Source: Coriobacteriales bacterium (lineage in GTDB: Bacteria; Actinomycetota; Coriobacteriia; Coriobacteriales; UBA8131). From it: 8,007 nucleotides of DNA. The first letter of the stretch is position 1, and each line of letters starts with the position of its first letter. A program made the position numbers and the translations under genes. Location: positions 1 through 8,007 of the forward strand of contig JAISJA010000096.1 in the NCBI GenBank assembly GCA_031261765.1, in the 5' to 3' direction. The notes beneath the pieces are model-generated. The model searched no databases and was not told the origin of the DNA. It saw only the letters and a program-made list of their open reading frames with translations. Below, one piece after another: positions 7,090 to 8,007 of the stretch.

Positions 7090-7102
7090 CTACTACTACT
7101 AC
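7090..7102. repeat. Short trinucleotide tract, (GTA)4 on the coding strand
   Basis: The plus strand reads CTACTACTACTAC, which is four GTA units on the minus strand, about 25 bp upstream of the LPXTG start and just before its ribosome binding site. It is short and may be chance. Confidence 0.6.
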
Positions 7103-7361
7103 GTTCAAGACAACACCTAGAAAAGATATGCCAAGGCAGTATCAAACCGGCTTTAGAGCTTAAAGAAGATTCCGGCGCCACCCACACCAAAGTAAGATTC
7201 AAACACCCACAGATACGACTATTACCCTGCTAACTTTTAACTAACCTTTATATTACTACAAATTTAGAAGTTTTGGTGAAAATTTGTGCGGAAAAGCACT
7301 GAAAAAAATCTTATTGCCTGTTTTTATGACTTTTTTGGTAACTTTTTAGCAACGTTAGCGC

Positions 7362-8007
7362 TTATTTTATCTTCACAATTGGAGCATAACCGGCAAGCAG
7401 GTCCTTCTCGCCTGAGCGTTCAAACCGTATATGCAGCTTGTCGCCATTCACGCTAATTACCCTACCGCGGCCGAATGTCTTGTGGTCCACCAGGTCGCCC
7501 GTGGCAAACTTCTCTACAGCCTCGCGTTTATGCGCGCCACCGGCGCCACCGCCTGTGCCAAAACCGCTACTGCCCGCGCCAGAGCCAAACAACCTGCCGG
7601 TCTCCTTGTCACTGCCCGAGCCGAACATCCCGTGGCGGTCACCGCGCTTCTCCCAACCTGTACCGCCAAAGCCGGCAGAACCTACACCTGACAAGGTCAT
7701 GCACTCAGTTGGTATCTCGTGGATGAACCGCGACGGCGGGTTAACGTGTGTGGCTCCGTAAAGCGAACGCACCTGTGTATGCGTAAGATACAACAGTTCG
7801 CGCGCGCGCGTTATGGCCACGTAGGCAAGGCGGCGTTCCTCTTCTATGCCGTTCTCTTCTTCAAAAGCGGCTACGTGTGGGAACACGGTCTCCTCAAGGC
7901 CCGAGATGAACACGACCGGGAACTCAAGGCCCTTGGCCGAGTGCACGGTCATGAGCGTTATGGCCGCGTCGTCATCGGCCAGGCTGTCAAGGTCGGTGCG
8001 CAGAGCG
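7362..8007 (-). CDS. pcrA: ATP-dependent DNA helicase UvrD/PcrA, C-terminal part
   Basis: The 5' end lies beyond the right edge; 214 full codons plus a TAA at 7362-7364 are visible. UvrD/PcrA helicases are superfamily 1 enzymes that unwind DNA 3' to 5' in nucleotide excision repair, replication restart and removal of stalled RNA polymerase or RecA. Visible are the motif V region (TVHSAKGLEFPVVFISGLEE) and motif VI (EEERRLAYVAITRARE), followed by the family sequence NPPSRFIHEIP. A Gly/Ser-rich linker with two FGSG units follows, then a C-terminal domain (DHKTFGRGRVISVNGDKLHI) matching the Tudor-like domain of PcrA that contacts RNA polymerase. The family call is firm. PcrA is favoured over UvrD for a Gram-positive organism. 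A different SF1A paralogue cannot be ruled out without the N-terminal half. Confidence 0.92.
   Translation of the reverse strand, partial: ALRTDLDSLADDDAAITLMTVHSAKGLEFPVVFISGLEETVFPHVAAFEEENGIEEERRLAYVAITRARELLYLTHTQVRSLYGATHVNPPSRFIHEIPTECMTLSGVGSAGFGGTGWEKRGDRHGMFGSGSDKETGRLFGSGAGSSGFGTGGGAGGAHKREAVEKFATGDLVDHKTFGRGRVISVNGDKLHIRFERSGEKDLLAGYAPIVKIK

Larger units (their letters stand above)
7066..7361. other. AT-rich intergenic region before the LPXTG gene
   Basis: This 296-bp gap between the pcrA stop and the LPXTG start is much richer in A and T than the genes around it, mainly at 7230-7361. It should hold the end of the pcrA transcript and the promoter of the LPXTG gene. I found no clean -35/-10 pair and no strong hairpin with a T tract. 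A (CTA)4-type tract on the plus strand (7090-7102) lies in the LPXTG leader. Confidence 0.6.

Noticed and set aside
7330..7361. Terminator for the helicase gene around the AACGTT palindrome
   Set aside because: The possible stem is short, has no proper loop, and is not followed by a clear T tract.

Overview
The window fits a Gram-positive bacterium, most likely an actinobacterium of the class Coriobacteriia. The taxonomic call is inference. It rests on an LPQTG sortase anchor, a PcrA-type helicase, a HdrD/GlpC-like iron-sulfur protein and GC-rich coding sequence that nevertheless favours ATA for isoleucine.

All four genes lie on the minus strand, so transcription runs from high to low coordinates. 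From the right: (1) the last 214 codons of a UvrD/PcrA helicase, cut by the right edge; (2) an AT-rich gap of about 300 bp; (3) an 840-residue LPXTG surface protein with a signal peptide and a Ser/Ala-rich stalk; (4) a gap of about 500 bp holding three 68-bp tandem repeats that can form hairpins and a separate 95-bp element bounded by a 9-bp inverted repeat; (5) a 495-residue protein with two N-terminal Fe-S motifs and two CCG domains; (6) a 232-bp gap with a TATAAT box and three 12-bp repeats; (7) a very large open frame from 2326 off the left edge, with an LXG-like helical N-terminus, an RHS N-terminal domain (DUF6531 type) and about 14 YD repeats.

The last gene is the most interesting. It looks like an LXG-RHS polymorphic toxin exported by a type VII secretion system, but its toxin tip and any immunity gene lie beyond position 1. 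The genes have sizeable gaps and their own ribosome binding sites, so they look like separate transcription units rather than one operon. The two predicted exported proteins (LPXTG and LXG-RHS) are both candidates for contact with other cells, but nothing in the sequence ties them functionally to the Fe-S protein or the helicase. I saw no tRNA, rRNA, CRISPR array or transposase gene.
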